From an uncultured Desulfuromonadales bacterium (GTDB lineage: Bacteria; Desulfobacterota; Desulfuromonadia; Geobacterales; Pseudopelobacteraceae), in assembly GCA_903868145.1 (NCBI GenBank), contig CAIPTY010000010.1, positions 124,001 through 188,000 of the forward strand: a stretch of 64,000 bases of DNA, in the 5' to 3' direction. The notes under the pieces were generated by a model that saw only the letters and a program-made list of their open reading frames with translations, had not been told where the DNA came from and ran no database searches. A program made the translations under genes and the position numbers. How positions within the stretch are numbered: the first letter of the stretch is position 1; every line of letters starts with the position of its first letter. This document shows positions 1 through 8,881 of this stretch, one piece after another.

Positions 1-1390
1 CTATCTGATTGATGATATTTCACGGCATCCCGATGATTATCATCTACAGGCGCCGTATAACAAACTGACTCCGCTCCGCTCGAAAAGCTTTATTCTCTGC
101 CCGATCATCGTCAAGGGGCAAAGCATCGGCGCATTCGCCATCGATAACAAATCAAGTAAACGCGCCCTTAACGATTCCGATGTTGATACCATCATGCTGT
201 TTGCCGACCAGGTTGCCTCGGCAGTCACCCGCATCAATCTGCTCAAATCGATCGATACCCTGACAGGTGAGATGGAAAACTCGTTTACCTCGCTGCTGGC
301 CAGCCGCGAACAGTATTCCCGTAATGTAACGGACCTCAAGGATAACGTGGATTCACTGGCCGACGGCACTGCCGTTATCGCTTCGGCCTCTGAAGGCGTG
401 ATGGCCTCTGTGGATGAAACCAGCAGTGCAGTCAACGAAATCTCCGTCGCCATCGAACAGGTTACCCGCAACCTGGATCACCTGGCAGGCATCGTTCAGC
501 AGTCCGCCTCGGCCATGGAAGAGATAAACACCACCATCAGCAGCGTGGAGCAGAATGCGGCGATTTCCCACGAAGTTTCGAGCCAGGTCAAATCTCAGGC
601 TGACGAAAGCCTGAACGTCGTTGCGGAGACCATCAACTCTCTGGCAGAGATCCAGGTCTCGGTCGGTCTCTCCTACGATGCCATTACACGTCTTTCAGAA
701 AACAGCAGCCGCATAGAAAACATCGTCAGCGTTATCAATGACATCACCAAACGCACCAATCTGCTGGCCCTCAACGCCTCGATCATTGCCGCCCAGGCGG
801 GAGAGTACGGCAAGAGCTTCGGGGTTGTCGCCGATGAGATCCGCAACCTCTCGCTGCAGACGGGACAGTCCACCGGCGAGATCACCGGCATCATCGAAGA
901 GATCATGAGCGAATCCAGCACCGCCGCCAGCAACATTACGGCCACAAAAAGCCTGGTTCAGCGCGGGGTTGAGCTTGGACACGGTACCGGCAAGACCCTC
1001 AAGGCAATCTACGACAGCTCGGTCTGCTCCATGGACATGACCCAGCAGATTAAACAGGCAACCGCAGAACAGGTTTCCAGTGTCCAGATGGTCTCCCGTT
1101 CCATGGAGGATATCAGCTCCATGACATCCCAGATTTTTGCCGCCTCCACCGATCAGGCCAGGGCGACCAGGAGCATTGCGCGTTCGATAGAGGCTATCAA
1201 GGACATGGCCCACGAAATGGTCAGATCCACAACCCACCAGGTTGAAGACGGTCGTCAGATCCGCCGAACGGTGGAATCGGTCAGCATGATGGTGACAGAA
1301 ATGTTCGACAATATGGAACGGCGCCGCACCGAAAGCGCTGCGGTAATCATGGAGCTTGAGTCCATGAAGAATCGCACCAGCCAGATATAG
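1..1390 (+). CDS. GAF domain / methyl-accepting chemotaxis-type signalling protein (5' end outside window)
   Basis: The reading frame is open from base 2 and continues upstream, so only the last 463 residues are visible. The first ~65 residues look like the end of a GAF ligand-binding domain ([20 protein letters not shown]). A long coiled-coil methyl-accepting signalling domain follows, whose conserved hairpin reads [18 protein letters not shown]. Such domains control CheA-type kinases through helical-bundle changes. No membrane segment is seen in the visible part, so it may be a cytoplasmic receptor, but the N terminus is missing. The family call is firm; the ligand is unknown. panB begins 15 bases after the stop. 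Confidence 0.85.
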   Translation, partial: YLIDDISRHPDDYHLQAPYNKLTPLRSKSFILCPIIVKGQSIGAFAIDNKSSKRALNDSDVDTIMLFADQVASAVTRINLLKSIDTLTGEMENSFTSLLASREQYSRNVTDLKDNVDSLADGTAVIASASEGVMASVDETSSAVNEISVAIEQVTRNLDHLAGIVQQSASAMEEINTTISSVEQNAAISHEVSSQVKSQADESLNVVAETINSLAEIQVSVGLSYDAITRLSENSSRIENIVSVINDITKRTNLLALNASIIAAQAGEYGKSFGVVADEIRNLSLQTGQSTGEITGIIEEIMSESSTAASNITATKSLVQRGVELGHGTGKTLKAIYDSSVCSMDMTQQIKQATAEQVSSVQMVSRSMEDISSMTSQIFAASTDQARATRSIARSIEAIKDMAHEMVRSTTHQVEDGRQIRRTVESVSMMVTEMFDNMERRRTESAAVIMELESMKNRTSQI

Positions 1391-1405
1391 GTTTTTGGAG
1401 ACACA

Positions 1406-2209
1406 ATGCGCAAAAAGAAGATTACCATACCGGATATCCTTCAGATGAAACAGGAGCACAGCAGGATCAGCATGCTGACATCCTACGACTACCCGTTTAC
1501 ACGCATTATGGACGCGGCCGGTGTGGACATCATCCTGGTCGGAGATTCCGTCGGCGTCGTGGTTGCCGGACATGAAACAACCCTGCCGGTGACAATGGAC
1601 GAGATGCTGTATCACGTCCGGGCGGTCAGGCGGGCTGAACCCAAGGCGCTGGTGGTGGCCGATATGCCGTTCATGTCGTACCAGATCAGCATCGAGGAGG
1701 CCTGCCGCAACTGTGGACGGATGATCAAAGAAGGGGGTGCAGAGGCGGTCAAGATCGAGGGGGGCATGAACATGGCCCACGTCATCCGTGCTGTTTCCTC
1801 CATTGACATCCCGGTAATGGGCCATGTCGGCCTTACCCCCCAGTCGATTCACCGCATGGGGGGGTATAAGGTGCAGGGACGCATGGGCCAGGCAGATCGG
1901 ATCGTGGAGGATGCCCATGCTGTTCAGGCAGCCGGGGCATTTTCCGTTGTGCTTGAGGGAATCCCTGCCAGGCTTGCAGCCCGGATCAGTTCCGAACTCT
2001 CCATCCCGACCATTGGCATAGGGGCAGGCCCCGAATGTGACGGTCAGGTGCTGGTAATCCACGACATATTGGGACTGTGCGAAAAGTATTCGCCCAAATT
2101 CGTCAAGCGCTATGCCGAACTGGAGCCGATTATCAGCGCTGCCGTGCGTCAGTACGTGTCGGAAGTCAAGGACGGCACTTTTCCCACGCCAGAACATTCG
2201 TTCTCATGA
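1406..2209 (+). CDS. panB: 3-methyl-2-oxobutanoate hydroxymethyltransferase
   Basis: PanB catalyses the first committed step of pantothenate synthesis, transferring a hydroxymethyl group from methylene-THF to 2-oxoisovalerate. The 267 residues match the usual length. The metal/substrate motif [10 protein letters not shown] near the N terminus and KIEGG in the middle are typical. ATG is preceded by TGGAG at 1396-1400. The last bases overlap the panC start as ATGA, indicating translational coupling. It heads a panB-panC-panP cluster that covers the branch to pantothenate, including a beta-alanine source. Confidence 0.95.
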   Translation: MRKKKITIPDILQMKQEHSRISMLTSYDYPFTRIMDAAGVDIILVGDSVGVVVAGHETTLPVTMDEMLYHVRAVRRAEPKALVVADMPFMSYQISIEEACRNCGRMIKEGGAEAVKIEGGMNMAHVIRAVSSIDIPVMGHVGLTPQSIHRMGGYKVQGRMGQADRIVEDAHAVQAAGAFSVVLEGIPARLAARISSELSIPTIGIGAGPECDGQVLVIHDILGLCEKYSPKFVKRYAELEPIISAAVRQYVSEVKDGTFPTPEHSFS

Positions 2210-3057
2210 AAATTATCAGTTCAATCAGGGAGATACAAGATCTGGCGCTGACCCTCAAACGTGACGTCAGAAGAATCGCCTTTGTCCCCACCATGGGTTT
2301 TCTGCACGAAGGGCATGCATCTCTGCTGCGCGAAGGACGCAAGCGTGGTGATGTTCTGGTGCTGTCAATTTTTGTGAATCCGATCCAGTTCGGACAGCAT
2401 GAGGACCTGGATCGCTATCCCCGTAACCTGGATGGCGACTGTGCCATCGCCCGTGAATGTGACGTTGATATCGTCTTCACCCCTACGGCCGCGGAGATGT
2501 ATCCCGGCGGCTTCCAGACCTCCATACGGGTCAGCAATCTGGCATTGCCGCTCTGCGGTGCCAGCCGACCCGGCCATTTTGATGGCGTAGCCACGGTAGT
2601 GACCAAACTGTTCAACATCGTGCAGCCCGATGTGGCACTGTTCGGCAAAAAGGATTTTCAGCAACTGGCCATCATCCGCCGTATGACGCTGGATCTTTCG
2701 CTGCCGGTAGAGATCGTCGGCATGCCCATCGTGCGCGAAGCGGACGGACTTGCCATGAGCTCCCGCAACGCCTACCTCTCACCGGACGAGCGCAGAAGCG
2801 CCCTCTGCCTTTCCCGGGCTATCCGGCTGGCGCGGGAGCGTTACGCCGCCGGTGAACATACCGCGGAGACGCTGCTCACCGCCGCACAAGAACTGATCGA
2901 GGCAGAACCGGCAGCGCTCATCGACTACCTTGAGCTTCGTGATGTCGACACACTGGAAACCGTGTCGACGGTTTCCGACAGCACTCTGATGGCCTTGGCA
3001 GTCAAGATAGGAGCGACCCGGCTGATCGACAATACATTGCTGGGCGACGAACCCTGA
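2206..3057 (+). CDS. panC: Pantothenate synthetase (pantoate--beta-alanine ligase)
   Basis: PanC joins pantoate and beta-alanine using ATP. The open frame extends upstream to 2077, but the ATG at 2206 overlaps the panB stop (ATGA) and gives 283 residues, the normal length starting MKIISSI. The nucleotide-binding signature [14 protein letters not shown] (HxGH), [12 protein letters not shown] and the KMSKS-like SSRN motif are all present. The GTG start of panP lies 2 bases after its stop, so the three genes are probably one transcript. Confidence 0.95.
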   Translation: MKIISSIREIQDLALTLKRDVRRIAFVPTMGFLHEGHASLLREGRKRGDVLVLSIFVNPIQFGQHEDLDRYPRNLDGDCAIARECDVDIVFTPTAAEMYPGGFQTSIRVSNLALPLCGASRPGHFDGVATVVTKLFNIVQPDVALFGKKDFQQLAIIRRMTLDLSLPVEIVGMPIVREADGLAMSSRNAYLSPDERRSALCLSRAIRLARERYAAGEHTAETLLTAAQELIEAEPAALIDYLELRDVDTLETVSTVSDSTLMALAVKIGATRLIDNTLLGDEP

Positions 3058-3059
3058 AA

Positions 3060-4691
3060 GTGACTTCATTGACGCCAAACAAGGCCCGCGCCAACCTTGA
3101 AAGCCTTTACCGGATTTTCACCGTACCGGAAGCACCCGATTCAACCCTCGGCGCTATCGATCAGGCTATCAGCGACGATGTCACCGGCTTTCTGCAGACC
3201 CATATCGTCGCAATAGAACGCAACCTGGAAGAGATCGAAGCAAATTTTTCCTCCTCCGCTATTCCCGAAGAACCGACCTACGTCTCCGAATACACCGAGT
3301 TCGTCAAAGAAAACCTGGTTGCACATTCGGTCCATACTGCCGCTCCGGGTTTTGTCGGCCACATGACCTCGGCGCTACCCTACTTTATGCTCCCCCTGGC
3401 ACGCGTCATGACCGCCCTTAACCAGAATCTGGTCAAGGTGGAGACATCCAAGGCCTTCACGCCGATGGAGCGGCAGGTTATCGCCATGCTCCATCACCTG
3501 GTCTACCGACGCGACGACGACTTCTATCCCTCATGGATTCACAACAGTCAGCATGCCCTGGGGGCCTTCTGCTCCGGTGGCACCATAGCTAACGTCACGG
3601 CGTTGTGGGTGGCGCGGAACCGTCTCTTTCCACCTGATGGAGACTTTCGCGGCATCGCCCGGGAAGGCCTGGCCCGGGCCTTGAAGCATTCCGGTTATGA
3701 GGGGATTGCCGTCCTCGTCTCCGAGCGGGGACACTACTCTTTCGGTAAGGCCACCGACCTGCTCGGCATCGGGCGGGATCATCTGATCAAGGTGAATACT
3801 GACGAAAACAACCGTATTGACCTGAAGCTTTTGCGGCTGGCATGTCGGCGCCTGCAGGATGAGAATATCCGCCCGCTGGCGCTGGTCGGCATCGCCGGAA
3901 CCACCGAAACCGGCAATATAGACCCGCTGGAGGCTATGGCCGACTTCGCTCAGGAGATTGACTGCCACTTCCATGTTGATGCAGCCTGGGGCGGACCGAC
4001 CCTCTTCTCCGACCGCTATCGTCGCCTGCTGGCTGGTATCGAGCGGGCCGACTCGGTCACCATTGATGCCCACAAACAGTTGTACGTGCCCATGGGAGCT
4101 GGGATGGTCGTTTTCAAGGATCCCACCGCCCTGTCCGCAATAGAACATCACGCCAACTATATTTTGCGCCATGGTTCCAAGGATCTCGGCAGCCATACCC
4201 TGGAAGGGTCGCGGCCGGGGATGGCCATGCTTGTCCATGCAGGGCTCTCGATCATCGGCCGGAAAGGATATGAACTGCTCATCGATATGGGAATCGAGCG
4301 GGCGCAGACCTTTGCCGCCATGATCCGGCAGCACCCCGATTTCGAACTGACCAGCAAACCGGAGCTGAATATCCTCACCTACCGCTACTGTCCGGGTGCC
4401 ATTCAACAGATCCTGGCTGACGCGACAGCAGAGCAGGCGGCCGTTGTTAATTCCCTCCTGGATCAGGTCTGCCAACTGCTTCAGAAATCTCAGCGGGAAG
4501 CAGGCAGAACCTTTGTTTCCCGGACACGACTGCACACTGCCGGTTATGCTGAAGAGCTCACCGTGCTTCGCGTTGTACTGGCCAACCCGCTGACAACCGA
4601 TGAAATTCTGGCATCGGTTCTGGCCGAGCAGTGCGAGATAGTGCAACAGCCGGAGATACAGGCACTGCTGAGGCAAATAGATGAGTTATGA
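3060..4691 (+). CDS. panP: PLP-dependent aspartate 1-decarboxylase, PanP type
   Basis: A 543-residue group II PLP decarboxylase of the glutamate/aspartate decarboxylase fold. HVDAAWGG and the PLP lysine motif TIDAHKQLYVPMGAGM (Lys near residue 340) are visible. Members of this family replace the pyruvoyl enzyme PanD in some proteobacteria and make beta-alanine from aspartate. Its position 2 bases behind panC supports that role. GTG start at 3060 is chosen because it directly follows panC; no earlier start is available without overlap. Alternative: a generic glutamate decarboxylase-like enzyme, which the context makes less likely. Confidence 0.85.
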   Translation: MTSLTPNKARANLESLYRIFTVPEAPDSTLGAIDQAISDDVTGFLQTHIVAIERNLEEIEANFSSSAIPEEPTYVSEYTEFVKENLVAHSVHTAAPGFVGHMTSALPYFMLPLARVMTALNQNLVKVETSKAFTPMERQVIAMLHHLVYRRDDDFYPSWIHNSQHALGAFCSGGTIANVTALWVARNRLFPPDGDFRGIAREGLARALKHSGYEGIAVLVSERGHYSFGKATDLLGIGRDHLIKVNTDENNRIDLKLLRLACRRLQDENIRPLALVGIAGTTETGNIDPLEAMADFAQEIDCHFHVDAAWGGPTLFSDRYRRLLAGIERADSVTIDAHKQLYVPMGAGMVVFKDPTALSAIEHHANYILRHGSKDLGSHTLEGSRPGMAMLVHAGLSIIGRKGYELLIDMGIERAQTFAAMIRQHPDFELTSKPELNILTYRYCPGAIQQILADATAEQAAVVNSLLDQVCQLLQKSQREAGRTFVSRTRLHTAGYAEELTVLRVVLANPLTTDEILASVLAEQCEIVQQPEIQALLRQIDEL

Positions 4692-4713
4692 ACTGCGATT
4701 GGGCGAGGATTGT

Positions 4714-5301
4714 TCAGAACTTTGAAATCAACCCCACGAACAGACGCTCTCCGTTCCGTAACAGCCAGAAAAACAGCTCGGCCAGTGGACGGTGATTGTA
4801 CGAAACGTAAGGACTCCGGACAAAGCACGGTCGCGCTCCTGCGTTGATGGCAGCCAGACAGCCGGTCAGCAGGCGATCATCAACCATCAGGATTGACGAT
4901 AGGGGAGCTCCGCTGAGTTCCCCTACCCTGTCAAGTCCGTCGGGGTAAGGTTTTTTCCGGACGCCGGAAATGAAGCGCATGGCGGGGAAATGTTCGGCAA
5001 ACCATTGTCTACGTTCATCTGTCGGCTTGTTGGAGAGGATAAAAATCTTGTCAGCGCCAAAGGCCGCCGCGCAGCCTTTCAGCCACGTTACCGCCTCTGG
5101 GAGCGGGGCAGGGAAACCATGAGGAGCCAGAACACCGTCAAAATCCAGTGCCAGCACTGCGATTCCTGAGGATCGCAACTCCTCCGGAACAAGCCCCAGA
5201 ATGCTTACGTCTTCAGGTGTTGCAGATAGCAGTTGACGGAGTTCGCGACGGTGGCGGAAGCCATCTGAAAAGCCGGACAGAATGTGGGAAAAAGGAACCA
5301 C
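4714..5301 (-). CDS. HAD-superfamily phosphatase, YqeG-like
   Basis: 195 residues with the four HAD motifs in order: ALDFDGVLAPHG (nucleophile Asp and acid Asp), LSNKP, KKPYPDG and MVDDRLLTG. The KP.P.G spacing and lack of a large cap fit the YqeG/IIIA subgroup, where the Gram-positive and mitochondrial members dephosphorylate phosphatidylglycerophosphate; the substrate here is not established. It converges with panP (22-base gap) and lies 3 bases downstream of the globin sensor gene, so it is probably co-transcribed with it. Confidence 0.75.
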   Translation of the reverse strand: MVPFSHILSGFSDGFRHRRELRQLLSATPEDVSILGLVPEELRSSGIAVLALDFDGVLAPHGFPAPLPEAVTWLKGCAAAFGADKIFILSNKPTDERRQWFAEHFPAMRFISGVRKKPYPDGLDRVGELSGAPLSSILMVDDRLLTGCLAAINAGARPCFVRSPYVSYNHRPLAELFFWLLRNGERLFVGLISKF

Positions 5302-5304
5302 CGG

Positions 5305-6204
5305 TCAAGCCTTTGGAGCATCCCGCTGGGCAAGGGATACCAGATAGTAGACGACTCCCAGAATCATCAGGGTACCGGCAAGAAACGCCTGGGTTGTCAG
5401 ATCATCCTTACGAAGGGTTGAGATGAGTATCTCGCGAATCATAGCGACAATGATGACTCCGATGAAAACCAGGATATTGAACTTCCCCCCCTTGAGGTTC
5501 TTGATCTCGTTGTCCATCAGTTCGATCATCATCCAGAGAATCAGCAGTGACCCGAGCGCCGAAAGTATCCCCTTCTCCATATCCCCTTTAAAAATGTGCA
5601 GAATATCCCAGACAAACAGGATGACGACCGAAATGGAAACACCGGCCAAGGCCAGAACCAGAGCCAGGTTCAACCCGTAGGTGAAACGTTCGCTGGCCTT
5701 GATCAGAAACGACTCAACCTTGCGCGAAACGAAGACTTTTTTCATCTCCTCTTCACGGTATGAGGTGCTCATTACATCAAGATTCATATCGAGTATTTTT
5801 TCAACCGCCTCACGCAGACCCCGACGTGCCTCGCGATCGGAATAATTGAGATCGATCAGCCCGAGAAGGAAGTGGCGAATCTGGTTCATGGCCGCGTTGA
5901 CAAAGTGGACGCTGAGGCCGACCTTGACGTGTGCGTGACCGATGCGCATCAAGTGGTTCATGTAGTGGTTGTCATAGATACCGCTGAAAAGCGACATGAA
6001 CCAGGAGCTGTGCATTTCCCGCAGGCGAAGGCGATTACTGTTGTTAAGGATGGCCGCTGTTTCCGGAAGGCTGTAGAGGTAATCGTAAAATTCAAGCGAA
6101 AAACGCTCCCGATTCTGCTCTGCCAGAGGCTGAAGCGACAGGAGCAATTCGGCATCTTCATCAGTGAAACGGTAATGGGCGCGTAAGTCCTGCATCGTAA
6201 ACAT
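5305..6204 (-). CDS. Globin-coupled membrane sensor (protoglobin domain + PsiE-like four-helix membrane domain)
   Basis: The start at 6204 is chosen because GGGAGA lies 7 bases upstream and because it clears hypD, whose stop is 4 bases away; a longer frame to 6300 exists. Residues 1-165 form a globin-sensor domain with the proximal heme ligand motif RIGHAHVKVGL (His92). Residues ~205-290 hold about four hydrophobic helices resembling PsiE. Total 299 residues. Established: G. sulfurreducens GsGCS has this size and layout, a sensor globin joined to a membrane transducer of unknown output. Inferred: an O2/NO/redox sensor. Placement behind hypD suggests a link to hydrogenase or redox state. Confidence 0.82.
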   Translation of the reverse strand: MFTMQDLRAHYRFTDEDAELLLSLQPLAEQNRERFSLEFYDYLYSLPETAAILNNSNRLRLREMHSSWFMSLFSGIYDNHYMNHLMRIGHAHVKVGLSVHFVNAAMNQIRHFLLGLIDLNYSDREARRGLREAVEKILDMNLDVMSTSYREEEMKKVFVSRKVESFLIKASERFTYGLNLALVLALAGVSISVVILFVWDILHIFKGDMEKGILSALGSLLILWMMIELMDNEIKNLKGGKFNILVFIGVIIVAMIREILISTLRKDDLTTQAFLAGTLMILGVVYYLVSLAQRDAPKA

Positions 6205-6208
6205 AGTT

Positions 6209-7300
6209 TTATCTCCCGTATTTATAGGCTGCGGCGCAGGTTCCTTCACTCGATACCATGCAGGCGCCAACCGGGGATTCCGGGGTGCAGGCCGTGGCAA
6301 AGAGCGGGCAGTCGAAGGGGGACAGCTTCCCCTTCAGGATATCGCCACAGGCGCAGCCGTCATGTTCCCGTGGCTGTGGCAGTTCAACAGGCAGTGCGCG
6401 CTCGGCATCGAAACGACCGTATAATTCCCGGATGGAAAGTCCGCTGCCGGGGAGATTCCCCAAGCCGCGCCAGACGGCGTCAGATGTTTCGAATACGCGG
6501 TAGAGGATTTCCAGGGCCTTGCTGTTGCACTCCCAGCGAACGGCGCGCGAGTACTGAATCTCCACCCTGCTCTCACTGCGCAGCGTTTGCAGCAGCAGCA
6601 TTTCGATCCCCTGCAAGACATCGGTCGGCTCAAATCCCGTGACAACACATGGAATCTTATACTTCTCAGCGATGTGCTGATAGGCCACTCCTCCGATAAC
6701 CGTGCTGACGTGAGCCGGGCAGAGGTAGCCACGGATCTTGAGCTCCGGGTCACTGGTCAGAACATCCATGGGTACCGGCATGGTCTTGTGTGATGCCAGA
6801 ACAAAATAATTCCGGAGTTTCATCTGTTCCGCCCTGAGTATGCTTGCGGCGATGCCGGGGGCGGTGGTTTCAAAACCGACTCCCAGAAACACCACCGTGC
6901 GAGAGGGATTGGCAGCAGCCAGAGAAACTGCGTCCAGCGGAGAATAGACGATGCGGATGTCGGCGCCCCTGGCGCGCTCCTCCATGAGCGATGAGTCGGA
7001 GCCCGGGACACGCAGCATATCGCCAAATGTGGTGATAATAACCTGCGGATCTCGGCTGTAGGCAACCGCCCGATCCACATAGCCGACCGGTGTCACGCAG
7101 ACGGGGCAACCGGGCCCGGAGATCAGTTTAACCTTTTCAGGGAGCAGCGACTTGATGCCGTACTGATAGATCGCCATGGTATGCGTGCCGCAGACTTCCA
7201 TGAAACGCACCGGTTCAGAAAGCTTTTCTGCCAGACCGGCAATGTTGGCGGTCATGGTCTCAACCAGCAAGCGATCCCGGAACTCATCCTGAAAATTCAT
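6209..7300 (-). CDS. hypD: Hydrogenase maturation protein HypD
   Basis: A 363-residue HypD, the Fe-S protein that with HypC builds the Fe(CN)2CO unit of [NiFe]-hydrogenase. Signatures seen: EVCGTHTMAI, SGPGCPVCVTP, GVGFETTAPG, GFEPTDVLQGI, and the C-terminal cysteine-rich block ending in CAAAYKYGR that holds the 4Fe-4S site. GGAGA sits upstream of the ATG. Normally hypC abuts hypD; here a foreign ATPase gene separates them by 1.35 kb. hypE and hypA are not in the window. Confidence 0.95.
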   Translation of the reverse strand: MNFQDEFRDRLLVETMTANIAGLAEKLSEPVRFMEVCGTHTMAIYQYGIKSLLPEKVKLISGPGCPVCVTPVGYVDRAVAYSRDPQVIITTFGDMLRVPGSDSSLMEERARGADIRIVYSPLDAVSLAAANPSRTVVFLGVGFETTAPGIAASILRAEQMKLRNYFVLASHKTMPVPMDVLTSDPELKIRGYLCPAHVSTVIGGVAYQHIAEKYKIPCVVTGFEPTDVLQGIEMLLLQTLRSESRVEIQYSRAVRWECNSKALEILYRVFETSDAVWRGLGNLPGSGLSIRELYGRFDAERALPVELPQPREHDGCACGDILKGKLSPFDCPLFATACTPESPVGACMVSSEGTCAAAYKYGR

Positions 7301-7380
7301 CGTCTCTCCAAACGTGCCGTCATTGTTTCGTTTTTCCTATCGGGAAGCCTTGTTCGCCTTGCCCTTCATTCCCTCGGATT

Positions 7381-8523
7381 TCATCCCCCCAGCACCCCGG
7401 CAAGCTCAACCAGAGGCACTACTTCCACTCCCTCGGCCAAGGGATAGCGACGGGTGCCTGGATAAATTACCACAAGGCGATCAAGTTCAAGATCTACAAG
7501 CGAGGTTCGCATCGATGGGGTCAGGCGAGGAGCATCGGAGCGTTTGCATTCGATACCGATGCGCCGCCCGTCCTTTACCAGCAGCAGATCAAGCTCCGCG
7601 CCGTTATGGGTGGCCCAGAAATATGCCTCGTCCGGGGAGACGGCCCGTATTGCTTCTTCTATGACATATCCTTCCCACGATGCGCCGCAGGCCGGATGAC
7701 TCAGCATGTCCTGTTCGCTGCGGATACCGAGCAGGTGGTGAAGTACGCCGGTGTCCCGGAAATAGACCTTAGGCGACTTTACCTGCCGCTTTTTCAGGTT
7801 GGCATGCCACGGCTGCAGCTGTCGCACCATGAACACACCTTCGAGAAGATCAAGGTAGCGTCTGACCGTAGGTTCAGAAACTCCGAGAGAACGTGCCGGA
7901 GGTGCGGCGTTCCAGACTTGTCCGTGACAATGGGCAAGCATGGTCCAGAAACGGATGAGCATGGCAGCGGGGACGCCAATCCCGAGTTGTGGGATATCCC
8001 GTTCAACAAGCGTAAGGGCAAAGCTTTTGAGCCAGGCAAAACTATCATTGTCCGAATCCGCCAGATACGAGCAGGGGAATCCTCCCCGCAACCAATGGCG
8101 TGACAGCTGATTGATCCCCGTTTCAGCGAGGGAAAAGCCGGACATGGTGACAATTTCCATTCGACCGGCCAGGGATTCGGATGACTGACGCAACAACTCA
8201 GGTGCGGCGCTCCCCAGGATCAGGAAACGTGCCGGCAACGGCTGGCGGTCAGCCAGCACCCGCAATACGGGAAACAGCTCCGGTCGCCGCTGGACTTCAT
8301 CAATCACCACGAGGCCGGTGAGCGCGGCAAGGGCGGTCATCGGTTCTTCAAGACGTGCAAGGGAAACCGGATCCTCCAGATCAAAATAGTTTACGGAGTC
8401 ACTTGGCACAAATTGTCGGGCAAGGGTGGTCTTGCCGCACTGGCGCGAGCCGTTCAGGAGAGTAATTCTACTGCGTGAAAGGGCTGTTTCAATCTCTGTT
8501 TTTAAATGGGTTCGAGCAATCAT
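7381..8523 (-). CDS. AAA ATPase with DUF4143 C-terminal domain
   Basis: 380 residues. Walker A GSRQCGKTT at residues 25-33, Walker B-like LVVIDEVQRRPELF, then a winged-helix and DUF4143 region containing GAELDLLLV...GIECKRSD, the D and ExK elements of a PD-(D/E)xK-like fold. Such proteins are common in accessory and toxin/defence regions and have no agreed function. It sits between hypC and hypD on the same strand and has no role in hydrogenase maturation that I know of, so it looks like an insertion. The last 25 residues are proline/valine-rich and otherwise ordinary. Confidence 0.8.
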   Translation of the reverse strand: MIARTHLKTEIETALSRSRITLLNGSRQCGKTTLARQFVPSDSVNYFDLEDPVSLARLEEPMTALAALTGLVVIDEVQRRPELFPVLRVLADRQPLPARFLILGSAAPELLRQSSESLAGRMEIVTMSGFSLAETGINQLSRHWLRGGFPCSYLADSDNDSFAWLKSFALTLVERDIPQLGIGVPAAMLIRFWTMLAHCHGQVWNAAPPARSLGVSEPTVRRYLDLLEGVFMVRQLQPWHANLKKRQVKSPKVYFRDTGVLHHLLGIRSEQDMLSHPACGASWEGYVIEEAIRAVSPDEAYFWATHNGAELDLLLVKDGRRIGIECKRSDAPRLTPSMRTSLVDLELDRLVVIYPGTRRYPLAEGVEVVPLVELAGVLGG

Positions 8524-8597
8524 AATGCGGAATATACCATGAAAATAGAATATGTAAATTTCGAATTACATTATTTATGTCGTCTCTCAAAGGCTTC

Positions 8598-8630
8598 GCA
8601 GGTCGCGTTACGCTTTTCAACGCGACGTTT
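8598..8630 (+). repeat. Dispersed inverted-repeat element, copy 1
   Basis: The 33-base stretch contains CGCGTT..AACGCG arms. Its reverse complement closely matches 17033-17063 (GCAGGTCGCGTTACG versus GTAGGTCGCGTTACG, then TTTTCAACGCGAC in both). It lies in the gap between hypC and the inserted ATPase gene. Confidence 0.65.
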
Positions 8631-8649
8631 TCAATCAGCATGGTGCTCC

Positions 8650-8880
8650 TCACGCCATATCCTCGTCTGAAAAGACCTCTCTCATCAAACGGATGGTTTC
8701 CTGAGCGTATTCCTCATCGAGACGGGATATGGCGAAACCGGCGTGTACAATAATATAATCGCCGACGGCAACCTCTTCCCCCAGCAGCATGACGCTGGCT
8801 TCCTTCTGGACGCCGTCAACCTCTGCAATCACATCATCGCCATCCCTGCTCACTATCTTCATCGGAACACCAAGACACAT
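8650..8880 (-). CDS. hypC: Hydrogenase assembly chaperone HypC
   Basis: 76 residues beginning MCLGVPMKIV, with the essential N-terminal cysteine that binds the Fe(CN)2CO precursor. HypC shuttles this unit between HypD and the hydrogenase large subunit. It starts one base after the hypF stop, so the two are coupled. Just after its stop there is TGAGGAG followed by an ATG (8641 on the minus strand) that now leads into repeat DNA, possibly the relic of the original next gene. Confidence 0.95.
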   Translation of the reverse strand: MCLGVPMKIVSRDGDDVIAEVDGVQKEASVMLLGEEVAVGDYIIVHAGFAISRLDEEYAQETIRLMREVFSDEDMA

Positions 8881-8881
8881 A

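Noticed and set aside
695-2197. 500-codon minus-strand open frame
   Set aside because: It is antisense to the MCP-type gene and panB, has no recognisable domain, and both plus-strand genes are certain.
3531-4676. 381-codon minus-strand open frame
   Set aside because: Antisense shadow of panP; composition follows the codon bias of the real gene.
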